DNA of 64,000 nucleotides from Phorcus lineatus (lineage: Eukaryota > Mollusca > Gastropoda > Trochida > Trochidae): assembly GCA_921293015.1 (NCBI GenBank), contig OV121089.1, positions 48,245,220 through 48,309,219 of the forward strand, read 5' to 3'. Below the pieces are notes generated by a model. It ran no database searches. It was not told the origin of the DNA and saw only the letters and a list, made by a program, of their open reading frames with translations. Positions 48,589 through 60,741 of this stretch are shown piece by piece (the stretch's first letter is position 1; each line of letters begins with the position of its first letter). A program made the translations under genes and the position numbers.

Positions 48589-49060
48589 GCTTTTCTTGGA
48601 CTATCAAGGTTGGTTATGTTTACAATTAAGTCTATATCTGACCAACACTAAATTGATCAACCAATGTGTGGAATAGAAGCCTTCCTCGATAGATGACATT
48701 CATAGATGCGTTTCTGGTATTCTATATGCAAAGCTGCCTTCTCATTAAAGTCCGATTACGTCAAGGTATTTGGTTAAGTGATCGTAATGAATATTGCACA
48801 TTTCTCTTCTTGATGTCTTATTTCCCATTGTCATTTGTCAGTTTTGCGAGAATGTTTCTATTCGGTTTGAAATGTCTGTTATGAATCGCAAATAAAGCTA
48901 ATTAAGCCTAACAGTAACCAAGCTCAATGGAATGTTTTCTGCTTCAATTGGAGGTATCCCATTAACAGGTTCTCTTACTTCAGAAATACCAGAGAAGCAA
49001 TCAATGTTGATTACAAGGAATTTGACATGGCAGTACCTGAATCTCATTTTGTGAACGAAG
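48589..49060 (-). promoter_or_regulatory. Conserved 5' flank of gene E
   Basis: Aligns with the flanks of A and B over about 450 bp (GAAGCCTTCCTCGATAGATG; TTGCGAGAATGTTTCTATTCGG; AGAAGCAATCAATGTTGATTAC). Contains the TATCGAGG word on the minus strand about 100 bases upstream of the ATG. Regulatory role is inferred. Confidence 0.4.
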
Positions 49061-50480
49061 AATCTTAACATTCCTTTCAATTTTGTGATATTTCCCTATA
49101 CAAATCTTACATGAATTGTTAACAAAAAGGATAAATAAAATTCAAATTGAAAGGTGTATATTTGAATAAAGCTTTTGGAAATTTCACAGAAAAAAACTTT
49201 TCAAGCGATTTGTATGGTAATTCTTGAAACGGCGTCACTGATTGCAACTTTGAATGCATCCAATCAGCTTTATACATTTCTAGAACGAGAAACGTTCTTG
49301 TTAAGACAGAAGTTGTATAGGAATTTATGACAGAGCTACCTCTGTTGGGAGCGAATACATCTTTGTGTGAAATAGTTGCTTTACATATTCAAAGATCGAG
49401 TGTTCGGCACTAATGTTACATGATAGATTGTCAAGATGTGATAAATTTGTGTCCTTATGTTTATATTGGTTCTAAGGCTATGGTAAAGCTTACTTGTGAT
49501 GGTTTGTGGACTTTAGCACTTACGTTTAAATGTAAGATATTCAGATGTGTAAGTTAAAACGTTTGATGTTTATCATAGTAGGCTCTAAGAATAAAAGTTT
49601 TCAAGTTTTCCTAAAATCAGTATATATGGTATTCAATTGACAACAAGCGTCTGTGATAAATATGTCAATAGAAAAACATTAAGAGGTGAAAATACAAAGA
49701 ATTTATGTAGAGTAATCAAGAATTTAAAGGGCATTTAGAGACAGTTTAGATGAAATCTTTTTGCGTTTATGAAAAATTAAGTAAAAAAAGTAAAAAAATT
49801 TCATTGAATGCATGAACATATTTGTTGTTACACAGGCAGATGCAATGATGATTTCTCTAAATGAGGCGTATGGGTTATGTAAAGGAAATGCAAAATGAAA
49901 AGTATAGTCATGACTAAAGTTTAGCTTTTGGAAATTTTACGGAAACAATTTAGGCGATATGAATGATAACTTTTAAAACGGCGTCACTGCACCCAATCCA
50001 CTTTCTCTGTTGGGAGAGAATGTAAACAAATGAATTACCAATAACATGCTGGTATTTAGGAAATACTACAGAATCAATATGCTTGTTAAGGATTTCACCT
50101 TATTTTGAACAATGAAATTAGAATTTTTAAAGAAATTTTAATGATTCAAAAATCATAATTATGTTTCCGAATATCCATATTGAAAACATTAAATGGTTCC
50201 TCATGGTAACGTGTCATCACTGCACGAAATATATCTATCAAGATCAAGCTAACCTGAAGTCAATAAGTTCATTTAAATGAATTTTGTTACACCCCCGAAG
50301 ACATCATTGTTGATGTGGTCATTGAGATGGACCATCTGACGAACATTAAATGTCATTAACAAGACTTCACGATCAAATAATTTAAATTTACTGCATGATA
50401 AACACAAGAACCCTCCTGTAAACGTGACAGTGGTTATCATGTTTCTCAAAACTCTAATGTTGGTTGGCAAAATGGTCAGC
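49061..50480. other. Spacer upstream of gene E
   Basis: AT-rich, no gene recognised. CATGATAGATTGTCAAGATG-like text near 49420 and ACAGAAAAAAACTTTTCAAGC near 49190 have relatives at 49930, hinting at an internal degenerate duplication. Confidence 0.35.
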
Positions 50481-50481
50481 T

Positions 50482-51300
50482 GAGTTTAAGCTGCTCGTGG
50501 TCAGGAAGGCCTGTTGAACTCACTACAGATGATATTGTTGCACGGGCTTAATCATGTCCGATCGTAGAATAAAGGTGGACGAGATATCTTCAGAGTGTGG
50601 CATTTCTCATGGAAGTGTTTGCACCATTATTCATGAGCACTTGTATATGTCCAAAGTGTCTGCAACATGGGTGCTGCGAAAATTAAATGCGCAAGTTTGA
50701 TATGAGAGAGTTGAAATGAGTCGTGAGCTCTTGGAAATCTACAATGCTGATCACGATAACTTTCATTCCAATCTGGTTACAGTGGATGAAAGTGGAACAT
50801 CACTGACACCATGCACGAATTCATATATTGGAAGCATAAGCACTTTCCTAAACTACAAACGGTCAAACCTCTGCCTTCTACTGGCAAGATCAAGGCCACC
50901 ATTTTTCTGGTTTACTATAAACCACCTTAAACTACAATAACACGAGCTTTGCAGCACGTTGACTCTGAAGCTATGCTACATCATGACTACACTCCAGTGC
51001 ACAAGAGTTGTATTGCACAGGTTGCACTTCAACAATGTGGCTTTTTAACAACTGAACCATTCCCCCACAGTCAAGATCTGGACTCAAGCGATTTCTATCT
51101 GTCTATTTGTATTGACTTCGCAATTTGAAATCACACTAGCTTAGTACAAGGTTTCATGATGATGTTGATGAGCTCAAGGCAGCTACTGAGACGTGGCTTA
51201 GGGGCCAGTAAGAAGACTTCCACAGCAAGAGCATAGACATTCGCAAAGACAAATGGGTCCAGGGAAAATATATTGAAAAATAAACTTACCATTACAACCA
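50482..51300 (+). pseudogene. Mariner transposase pseudogene
   Basis: Readable in order: RIKVDEISSECGISHGSV and HEHLYMSKVSATWVLRKL (HTH region), MSRELLEIYNADHDNFHS, VTVDESG (in place of the usual VTGDET, catalytic Asp region), and finally LNHSP with later fragments to RKDKWVQGKYIEK. The wording matches the mariner family closely. A stop after LRKLNAQV, several frameshifts and the altered catalytic region make it dead. Inverted terminal repeats were not located. Confidence 0.85.
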
Positions 51301-51815
51301 TATGCTTTTGTTTAGGCGAAACATATTTAGCTTATGACCACTTTTCAAAATAACTTTTTATTTTACCCAAGTCAGACAGAAATGAGGCTAGGCAAAAACA
51401 TTTCGCTTTAACATGATTGCTTATTTTGATTGGTTAAACAAGGTAATGATCATAGAAAGAGTACCAGCCGAGTAGGCGTTAAGATCTAAGGAATGGATGT
51501 GCAAGTGTTACGATCAAAAGTAACTGATATTTCAGTTTTCATATTCCTATTTATGCAGAATGGTCAAACATTCTGTTTCCAAAACTGATTACATATCTAA
51601 CTAAATATCTTATGAGCTACAGAATCAATTGCTTTAATTCAAAATAATAATGCTTAAACCTTTGCGAAGCAAATTTCAATTCAATGAGCTCAATTTCAAT
51701 AAGGTTTTTCATCATGCGAGAACTATTCATTACATGCTGTAAACAATTTATGTTACTAAGGTGATGAGGGGGATCATTTTAACTATCTAGATTCAATATT
51801 TGTTTCCTAAATAAT

Positions 51816-52772
<957 letters not shown>

Positions 52773-52775
52773 TCC

Positions 52776-53440
52776 ACCTTGCACGTGCCCATCTCATCTT
52801 CTGTTGACACCACTGGAGACGTTCCGCCAGATGACGTTGGGTTAAAATGGGACGTCGAACCGGTCGTTGTGGAAAAAGTCCAGCCTATCTCAGCCTGTTG
52901 CGTACCGTTTGGTCGGAAATTCGACGCAGGCCTGGTATCTGCGTTGTTGTTGACGTTGCTGTCCTGGTGCGTTCCCGAAGGTGGAGCAGTCGGATGTACC
53001 GATCTTTGGCCCGAGTAGTCACCCTTGGTCTGCCTGACCTTGGCCTATCATCAACGCTGTTTCGGGTGTTGAAACGGGTCTACAATGAAGAGATGGTCTG
53101 TCTGGACACACCAAAGTGTGTTGCAACATTTCGCTGCGTCGCTCCTGCTTGCAGTCTGCCAATAGCGTTGTTGCGTTGCGCTCTGTTCAGTCTTGGCATT
53201 CTTCAGGTCATTGTACCGATGATGTGTAGTCTGAATGAACAGCGGCTGATATGGCTTTTTATACCTCTAAAGCAGACGTGTCTGCATGTAAACCTTCATG
53301 ATCCCATGCTGCACGTGCTTTGGCAGAAAATGCATTTGGACGAATCGCTCGTTTTCGTCCCTGATCACAACGTAAACGTTTTGGGCCATTGTTTTTGGTA
53401 TATTTACACTTTTGAGCAAGCCTTTCTTTAAATTACATCA
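52776..53440 (-). pseudogene. Tc1-like transposase, N-terminal fragment with stops
   Basis: From the ATG at 53199 on the minus strand: MPRLNRAQRNNAIGRLQAG, THFGVSRQTISSL (helix-turn-helix), RPRSGRPRVTTRAKDRYIRL (linker with the GRPR hook) and RPVRRPILTQRHLAERLQW. Two in-frame TAG codons interrupt it, one in place of Trp just after the first HTH. It stops before the catalytic DDE region, at the junction with the Penelope-like element near 52775. The 53200-53440 stretch is presumably the element's own 5' flank. The long plus-strand frame across here is its antisense. Confidence 0.85.
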
Positions 53441-53834
53441 TGAAAAAAATTGACTCGTTTCGAAAAAATAAATTTCGCATGAATGTCAAGTTTCTTTTTT
53501 TGAAGAGTTTATATGAAATAAAAGCTATGAACAATTGTACATTATTTGAAATATCATCAATAATTACAAAACCACATATCAGTTAATGAAATATTATACA
53601 AAATAACTTAATAAAGTCAATTGAAGTCTTTTGATAACATCAAAATCAAACTTTTATGGTGATCTATATCTGAAACGGTCCTTATCTTTGATTTCTTTGA
53701 ATTGAGTTAATAATACATAAAGTCATCAACACAATCAATGTTTGAAAATTTAATGTAATTTATATTTCACTTAATATTGATACCTTTACTTTCTTGCAAC
53801 TATTGTTCATTTTGTTGGTTATATTGGAAGGAGG
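53441..53834 (+). promoter_or_regulatory. Conserved upstream region of gene F
   Basis: From about 53515 this aligns with 60400-60741 upstream of gene G (CTATGAACAATTGTACATT; ATCATCAATAATTACA; TTTGAAAATTTAATGT; TTGCAACTATTGTTCATTTTG). It differs from the flanks of the minus-strand genes. An (AT)n insertion distinguishes copy G. Promoter activity is inferred. Confidence 0.4.
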
Positions 53835-56800
53835 ATGTATTTTCTGTTAGCGCTGCTTTGTATCTGCACTGCATACCTCGTGTCCTCTGGTCCTGTGGGG
53901 ATCACAATGTGTCATGTCCTCTGTAACGGAGACTGTTCTTGTTCAACCCCAATCTATGACGCTGAACACATGGTTTGTGTCTACAAATCAAACACGCTGT
54001 CCTCACGTGCAACTTGGAATGGGAGAGTAAGTTGATGTTTTTTAACGCACACTCATACTTTTCACATGAATTATACTCATCATTCTCATTCAAGTACAAC
54101 CTACAATAAATAAATAGCAATTGCTTTGCGTCAATCTGATTCGCTGAACATGGTAATAGAAGTTCAGTTCATACCTCCATAAACTTAATTTCGTGACGTC
54201 ACATCATTTTAAGCCACGCCCATCGACGGAACTATTTGTAAACAAGTTACGTTTTTCTAAAAATAGCAACACTTTGTGCAATGTCACTTCTTAAAAGTAG
54301 GTAAATAAAAAATTAACATAATTCAGTAAGAAATAATCATTGTTGTCAAAGGTTCTAAAGGTAGTCCTTTTCATAATAAACAAGAGAGCTCTATCAGAAA
54401 TTACAACCGATCGTGTTCCACCCCACAGAAGGCAAATGTCATTCTTCAATGCTCTCGCGGCCTTTGCAGGTGGGTTGGCAAAGTAATGTCGTTAAGTTCA
54501 TGAACAGAGTTAAGCTTGGCTCCTCAACAAGTTTAAGAACTGTGTGCTGTTTAATCAGATTCCGTTAGATCGAGATCATAACACCACTAGTATAGGCATC
54601 TACGAGGGTAAATTCGGCTGGTTTCCTCTCCGAGTTCTACGTTCGCGATTTGTGTTTACAACTGTGAGAACTAGCAATGTCAAGGCCACGTGTGACGGAC
54701 GTCCGATAAGTTCATGGCCACGTGCGTTGTAGATTTTCATTGGCTGATGAACGTTTTGTAGGAGGGGCTAGGGATCCGATGACGTTTTGATTGACATTTT
54801 ATCTCTTTCATGCTGTTGAGCGTTGAATTCATTCGCGTGTATAGTGCAGCTCTATTTGGTGCAAATATGTATATTTAGAGCAATAAAATGTTTTAAAAAC
54901 AACTAGTATGTATATATTTATTTATAAGAATTGACTTCAACATTTATTAAGTTCATGGAGGTATAAACTTAAAAACCGATGTGCAAACTCGGCGTAAATC
55001 CGCTACGCGGATTCACACAGTTTGCACATCGGTTTTTAAGTTTATACCTCCATGAACTTAATAAATGTTGAAGTCAATTCTTAATTAATAATTATTTTAT
55101 ATCACGAGACTCTCTTTATTAGCCTTTTAATTTATCCTTGAAATTGGTCTAATACCCTGTTGTTTTGAAACATTGAATATGTGTGCCTATTCATAAGAGA
55201 GGAAGCATTCATGAATGTGATAATTACAGACAAGTAGCGTTAACTTCCTTTTTGGGCAAAGGTTTCCAAAAATGCATATTCAAGAATGTATACAAATTCA
55301 TACAAAGGCAATTAAATAATATCAAAACACCAGTCTGGATTTAAACATTGAAACTCGATAGTTTATCAATTAACTTAACTTTGTGATATCAAAAGTCATA
55401 GAAGATGGTAAAGAAGCTATTTTTTTTATGTTAGTAAAGCTTTCGAATGTGTTTGGCATGCACGCTTATTAGTAAAACTTGAATCCAAGTATATTATACT
55501 GGTTTAAAGTGACACTGAGTATGTTAGATTATCTTTCTTTGGCTGTAATAAAACAGCCACATAAATGTCTGGCAGTTGAAATTCTGCATCCAATTTAATA
55601 TAATGACCTACTATACACTACCAATCAATATTTGACTTTGTTTCATTGTTAATCAGGTTTAAAAAAATTACATTTGAGTCAATGTCACTATACTGAACTT
55701 ATAAGCACTTTGATGCTGATTTCGGAAAAAACAACCGTGTCGATAAAGTTAAACTATTAATGAAGTTTGATATACTTGACTCCAACAAAAAATACTGTGG
55801 CCCTTACAGAAAGCAATCGGTTGTAATAAATGGTCATAAATCAAATACAAAGTCAATAGATGCTGGTGTTCTCCAAAGCTCTGTCTTTGGACCAATACTA
55901 TGTCTTGTTGATATAAATGATTTAACAGACTAAGACTAAGAAATGTTAAACTCTTTGCAGATGATATTTCTCTATACCTTGTTAAAGAAGAACCTTTCTA
56001 GACTCAGACCCTGCTAAACAGTGATTTTAAAAAAAAATTAAGACTGGGCTAACAAATGGCAGCTTAAATTCAGCTTTTTCATTTAAATAACTTTTCTTCC
56101 ATCTACTGTCTACCATTTAAAATTTGATTCATGTGACAGGACTTTATCTCCTACATTTAAAGATTAAACATCTTATGTTTCATGGCGACGTCAAATTCTT
56201 CTTTGCCGCCTTGGTCGTAGCGATCTCAATTCACATTTGTTTGATAGAGGTTCGTCAGAAAATCGCGCCTGTTCTTGTGAAAACACTCAGGAGGATCATT
56301 TTCTTTACTTCTTTAAATGCCATAGATAGGTTCCGATCAAATCAATACTTTTTTAAAAACGACATAACAAAACACCTATCTTAAGCGGCGACAAGTCCTT
56401 GTCACAGAGAGTTAATGAATCCCTTACAATATCTGTATATCATTTAATAAATGATACCAACCGGTTTAATGCTCTATTCTTAAATCTTTACCAATGCAAG
56501 GTAGACAAAGCTTGATATGAATTTGAATTAAGTTAGAATCATTGCAAATATATATTTCCTTGTTATATGTACTTGTTATCTTAATCGTTTTAAGTTTGTT
56601 TCAGGAGAAGCATTTATATAGACGTTTGCTGCCTATTTGCTAATGCTTTTAGCTGTTGGTATATATAATCTAAAATTTGTATATTAAAAATTATATCGAA
56701 ATCAAATACTGTTTAAATCATATTAAGAGACCCAAATCAGTTTCACTAAATCAAACATTATTAATAAAACAACTGACTTGAATGTACTCATCAATATTCT

Positions 56801-57657
56801 GTCTTCTAGAACTGTATGTCGACATCCTGTAGAGCAGTTGTAACAAGGAGAGGCGTCCAACTCTGCTTGGGTATAAATAATGCCACCAGCGGGAGTGTTC
56901 ATCGTTATATTGATGTGAGTATGTCAAATAAGATGCCTAAAGACCATTCTTTTGATAATGATTAGTTTGCTGACTGTTGTACACATCAATGGTTTATCAA
57001 ATATAGCACAGTGCTTACATTGAGCTTAATTGAAATACAAATTCTTATTCAACCGAGACAGACAGATACTCACGGTGTTTGGCGTCATTGCCTATCGCCC
57101 TCAAAAGTTTTGAACAATTTGAATGACTATATCATGCTGTAATCAGATCAGTGAATGATTTGATACATTGCACCATGCAGTGAGGTTGAAATATCAAAAT
57201 AGCTTGAAGTATGTGTCTCTTATTCTATCTTCAGGATCGGATACAGAAGAAGCGAACATACAGATTTATCAGTATTCCAACACTCGGGAGAAACATGCTA
57301 TCACTCTCTCAAAATGGAATATACTTTTTATCCATGAACTTCACTCGCATAAAAGCAACAGGAGTAACCTCCCTTAAGCTGTTGATATCTAGAAGATGTG
57401 CCTGCAGGCTTAACGTCGTGTTCCATTTCATCAAGATTTTAAACGATATAACTTTACGAATAACTGATTGTAATGAGATTTATCCAAAGAAACAGTTTTA
57501 TGTAAAGAGGATGGATAAAGTGTATGTATGTTTGCACTGGATCAAAGAATTCGTCTTAATTCATGTCGATATAGCAGGCAGACGTGTCATAAATCGCCGT
57601 CTGGACACCCAATCCACATTCGAAGATATTACTGTTTCCGGTTTGGAACAAAGATAG
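53835..57657 (+). CDS. Gene F: secreted cysteine-rich family protein, complete three-exon model
   Basis: Exon 1 is 53835-54026 (64 codons), exon 2 is 56810-56914 (35 codons) and exon 3 is 57235-57657 (140 codons plus stop). Junctions are AGA|GTAAGT, TTCTAG|AAC, GAT|GTGAGT and TTCAG|GAT, all phase 0; predicted protein 239 residues. Signal peptide is MYFLLALLCICTAYLVSS. Cysteines are at 26, 30, 34, 36, 48, then 66, 71 and 83 around CRAVVTRRG. Exon 3 starts DRIQKKRTYRFISIP and has MLSLSQNGIYFLSMN. It ends earlier than in gene G because a TAG follows SGLEQR. Intron 1 has taken in a palindromic element and a LINE. An AATAAA at 58072 has a homologue after gene G. Function unknown. Confidence 0.82.
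54166..54970. mobile_element. Putative MITE body ending in a large palindrome
   Basis: GTTCATACCTCCATAAACTTA at about 54166 is an imperfect reverse complement of TAAGTTCATGGAGGTATAAAC at about 54950, suggesting about 20-bp inverted ends roughly 800 bp apart. The interior has TGACGTCAC near 54196 and a GC-richer core (CACGTGTGACGGACGTCCG). No coding. The right end merges into the palindrome at 54925-55083. Lies in intron 1 of gene F. Confidence 0.5.
54925..55083. repeat. Perfect 65-bp-arm palindrome
   Basis: The arms 54925-54989 and 55019-55083 are exact reverse complements over all 65 bases. The 29-base spacer carries its own hairpin, AATCCGC-TAC-GCGGATT. Capable of forming a long cruciform. 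Perfect arms imply recent origin or active correction. Confidence 0.95.
55190..56520 (+). mobile_element. Degenerate LINE in intron 1 of gene F
   Basis: RT pieces in order: NYRQVALTSFLGKGFQKCI (55225), VSKAFECVWHARLLVKL (55430, motif A region), VVINGHKSNTKSIDAGV and FGPILCLVDIN (55825-55920, motif B region), and VKLFADDISLYL (about 55947, motif C with ADD). It resembles jockey/CR1-type reverse transcriptases. Frames are interrupted by stops and indels. No tail or target duplication was identified. Confidence 0.8.
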
Positions 57658-58755
57658 TTTATTGAGATATCCAAGAAGCGATTTAGATTACATTAGTCTG
57701 AAATATGTTTCAGGTATGTTTAAGGTACTTGAAGACCAAGTTTATTGTTAAAGGAAGAAATTAAAATGTGTGCTATGACCACAGCCTGAATGTAGATGTA
57801 TAGAATTTATCATGAGCTTATCTGACTGTCTTAACAAACGATGGAACAAAGGTTTGAATGATGCAAACATGGCTTGCCTCTCAAATCGAGCGTGAACTTC
57901 AGTTATCATGTTCAAAAGCGTTTGATGAATTATATAATTTGACTCAACCTTCATGTTATATGAGCGGATGGTGCCAACTATACCTTGGCAATATTCAAGG
58001 TAGGAAGTTAGGAAACTGTGTACATGCAGAATTGCAGAATGCAGTTTCTTTTGTCTAATCGGCGGCTGTTAAATAAAACATGACATGTTTATTATCGTCG
58101 TCTGCTGTTTTCATTTGGAAAAATATTTACTAAACGCCTCAGGTCATATTTCTGTAGAATGAATCTTAGTACCAGATCTGTCTTACAGGTAATCGACCAC
58201 ATAATGTCATCTTGGTGTAAAAAGTGCTTATATCTTTTAATGGATTCACAAGAACATGTCCCAGCACAAATTTCAACACACCTGGTAAATATGCTCATTG
58301 ATATAATTGTCATACTGAGACATATACTATCTGTAAGATTAAGCATCACACGATCAGTGTCTTTCCCTTTGGACCTTTTAAACTCCAGATATGCTATTCA
58401 AAACATATATGTACGATTTCAAATCGCAATAAATAGTCAAACATTTTGGATTGTTTGATTCGGGTTTTGATTTGTTATAAAGGATACATCCATTTTATTC
58501 TTGCAACATTATTGTGTCCAGACATTCATGCTAACATTGTTTATGAACAACTATGAGAACTTAAACTGGAGAAACCATTCTCTATTCTCTATCGTTCGAG
58601 ATCATTGTTCATCGAGTTCAAGAAACTAAATGAAGTCCTTTTCATACTTTCACCTTATCATGTTACATGTTATCAGTTTCTTGTAAAGGACTTGTTTTGG
58701 TGATTTAAAAAGGGTGGACGGTTAAACAGGTGAAAGTGATTATATCATTATACAA
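57658..58755. other. 3' flank of gene F
   Basis: Aligns in patches with 62160-62960 after gene G (for example GAAATTAAAATGTG with GAAATTGAAATGTG, and TTGTGTCCAGAC with TTGCGTCCAGAC). Holds AATAAA at 58072. A 58100-58450 stretch absent or much altered in G has a short minus-strand frame that I could not assign. Confidence 0.45.
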
Positions 58756-58888
58756 TTATAGATTCTTGTAGAGGTCGATATCGGTTTCTACTGACCTGAG
58801 TAAAACAATATCGACCAAGCTTGCGAGGTCTATATTGTTTTACTCAGGTTAATTAACACCAATATCGACCTCTTCAAGAGTCTATAAT
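58756..58888. repeat. Imperfect palindrome with AAGCTTGCGAGG loop
   Basis: ATTATAGATTCTTGTAGAGG and CGATATCGGT pair with ACCAATATCG and CCTCTTCAAGAGTCTATAAT. The inner arms CCTGAGTAAAACAATAT / ATATTGTTTTACTCAGG are perfect. The loop is CGACCAAGCTTGCGAGGTCT. Architecture matches the palindromes at 44418 and 54925. Confidence 0.88.
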
Positions 58889-59261
58889 AGTTTTATTAAA
58901 TTTACAAAAGACAACCACGGGTAAACAGTAATAATATTTAATCCAACACAATGTCATCTCAGGTGTACAGCTCATCAAAGTCTTGATTCAAGAGTGGGAT
59001 GTACTTGATGAATGTCCTCACTGGCCAACATAGATTGTCTGGAAGCTATAAACAGAAAAAAAAATTTTTAAATGTCAAAAAAATGATTTTGTTTGATTTG
59101 AACTCGGGAAGTAAAAACAACCTAAAGTACGTTGCAAAACATTTGACGCCAAGAGTTGTCTCCCTTCCGTTACTCAGCAAAATACGATCAAAGTCATGGC
59201 TTCCGGGGGAACGTATCTTTTCTGGAATGTTTATAGTAAGAGAGTTTGATATCTCATGTAG

Positions 59262-60165
59262 CTATCTACATCAGAAACCATGTCTTCTTAATCCCCCCAA
59301 TGTAAAAATCTTCATCAGAAACCATGTCTTCTTAATCCTCCCAATGTAAGAATCTTTATCAGAAACCATGTCTTCTTAATCCTCCCAATGTAAGAATCTT
59401 CATCAGAAACCATGTCTTCTTAATCCCCCCAATGTAAGAATCTTTATCAGAAACCAGGTCTTCTTAATCCCCCCAATGTAAAAATCTTCATCAGAAACCA
59501 TGTCTTCTTAATCCCCCCCCCCCCCCCAATGTAAGAATCTTCATCAGAAACCATGTCTTCTTAATCCCCCCAATGTAAGAATCTTTATCAGAAACCGGGT
59601 CTTCTTAATCCCCCCAATGTAAGAATCTTTATCAGAAACCAGGTCTTCTTAATCCCCCAAATGTAAGAATCTTTATCAGAAACCAGGTCTTCTTAATCCC
59701 CCCAATGTAAGAATCTTCATCAGAAACCAGGTCTTCTTAATCCCCCAAATGTAAGAATCTTTATCAGAAACCAGGTCTTCTTAATCCCCCAAATGTAAGA
59801 ATCTTCATCAGAAACCACGTCCTCCTAATCCTCCCAATGTAAGAATTTTTATCAGAAACCAGGTCTTCTTAATCCCCCAAATGTAAGAATCTTTATCAGA
59901 AACCAGGTCTTCTTAATCCCCCAAATGTAAGAATCTATATCAGAAACCAGGTCTTCTTAATCCCAACCCCCCCCCCCCCCCCCCCCCCCCCAAAAATGCA
60001 AGAATTTTTATCAGAAACCAGGTCCTCCTTATCCTCCCAATGTAAGAATCTTCATCAGAAACCATGTCTTCTGCATCCTCCCAATGTAACAATCTTCATC
60101 AGAAACCACGCCTTCTTCAACTTCCGAGTGTCACAACCTTCACCAGAAAACATTTCTTCTTCCTT
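59262..60165 (+). repeat. 44-bp minisatellite with poly-C expansions
   Basis: About 20 head-to-tail copies of a 44-bp unit made of GTAAGAATCTTTATCAGAAA, CCAGGTCTTCTTAAT and a C run. In two units the C run has expanded (about 59512-59527 and 59966-59991). Later units are more diverged. Lies between genes F and G. Open frames crossing it (for example 58999-59349) are repeat artefacts. Confidence 0.95.
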
Positions 60166-60440
60166 GTCAGTCAAGCCTTCTACCAGTGATTTATATTTCT
60201 ACAGTTTTAAAAACACACTGTGGTATATATAATTATCATCAGTTGATTGTGTGCTTCTTTATAAGAAAATTTAAGTTGGCACAGTTACACCTGCCGTATT
60301 TAGTTAAACATTGTATTAAACTTCCTTTAACTGTGTCTTTTATCTCTACTTTATGGCATCAAAAGCAAACATGAAGTTCTTAAGATGTCATAATCAAGAT
60401 ATGAAATGAAATCTATGAACAATAGTACATTTTAGAAACA

Positions 60441-60466
60441 TATATATATATATATATATATATAGA
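60441..60466. repeat. (AT)n microsatellite upstream of gene G
   Basis: Thirteen or so AT units inside the upstream block shared with gene F; absent at the matching place near 53545. Confidence 0.9.
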
Positions 60467-60741
60467 AATCTCATCAATAATTACAGAACCAAGGGTCAGT
60501 CAATTAAGTATTAAACAAAATAATGAAAGAAAGTGAAGCGGATGCTTTTGATAACATCAAAATCAAATATCTATATCTAAAACTATACTTATCTTTGAGA
60601 CATTAAAGTTAATAAAATAAAATACAAATCCATCGACACTATACATGTTTGAAAATTTAATGTTATTCAAAAGGCAATTAATATTGATGACTTTATCTCC
60701 TTGCAACTTGTGTTCATTTTGTTAGATATATAAGAAGGATC

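Noticed and set aside
59262-60165. Regular repeat array resembling a CRISPR array
   Set aside because: Units are joined head to tail with no unique spacers, have expanding C runs, and lie in a eukaryotic gene cluster.
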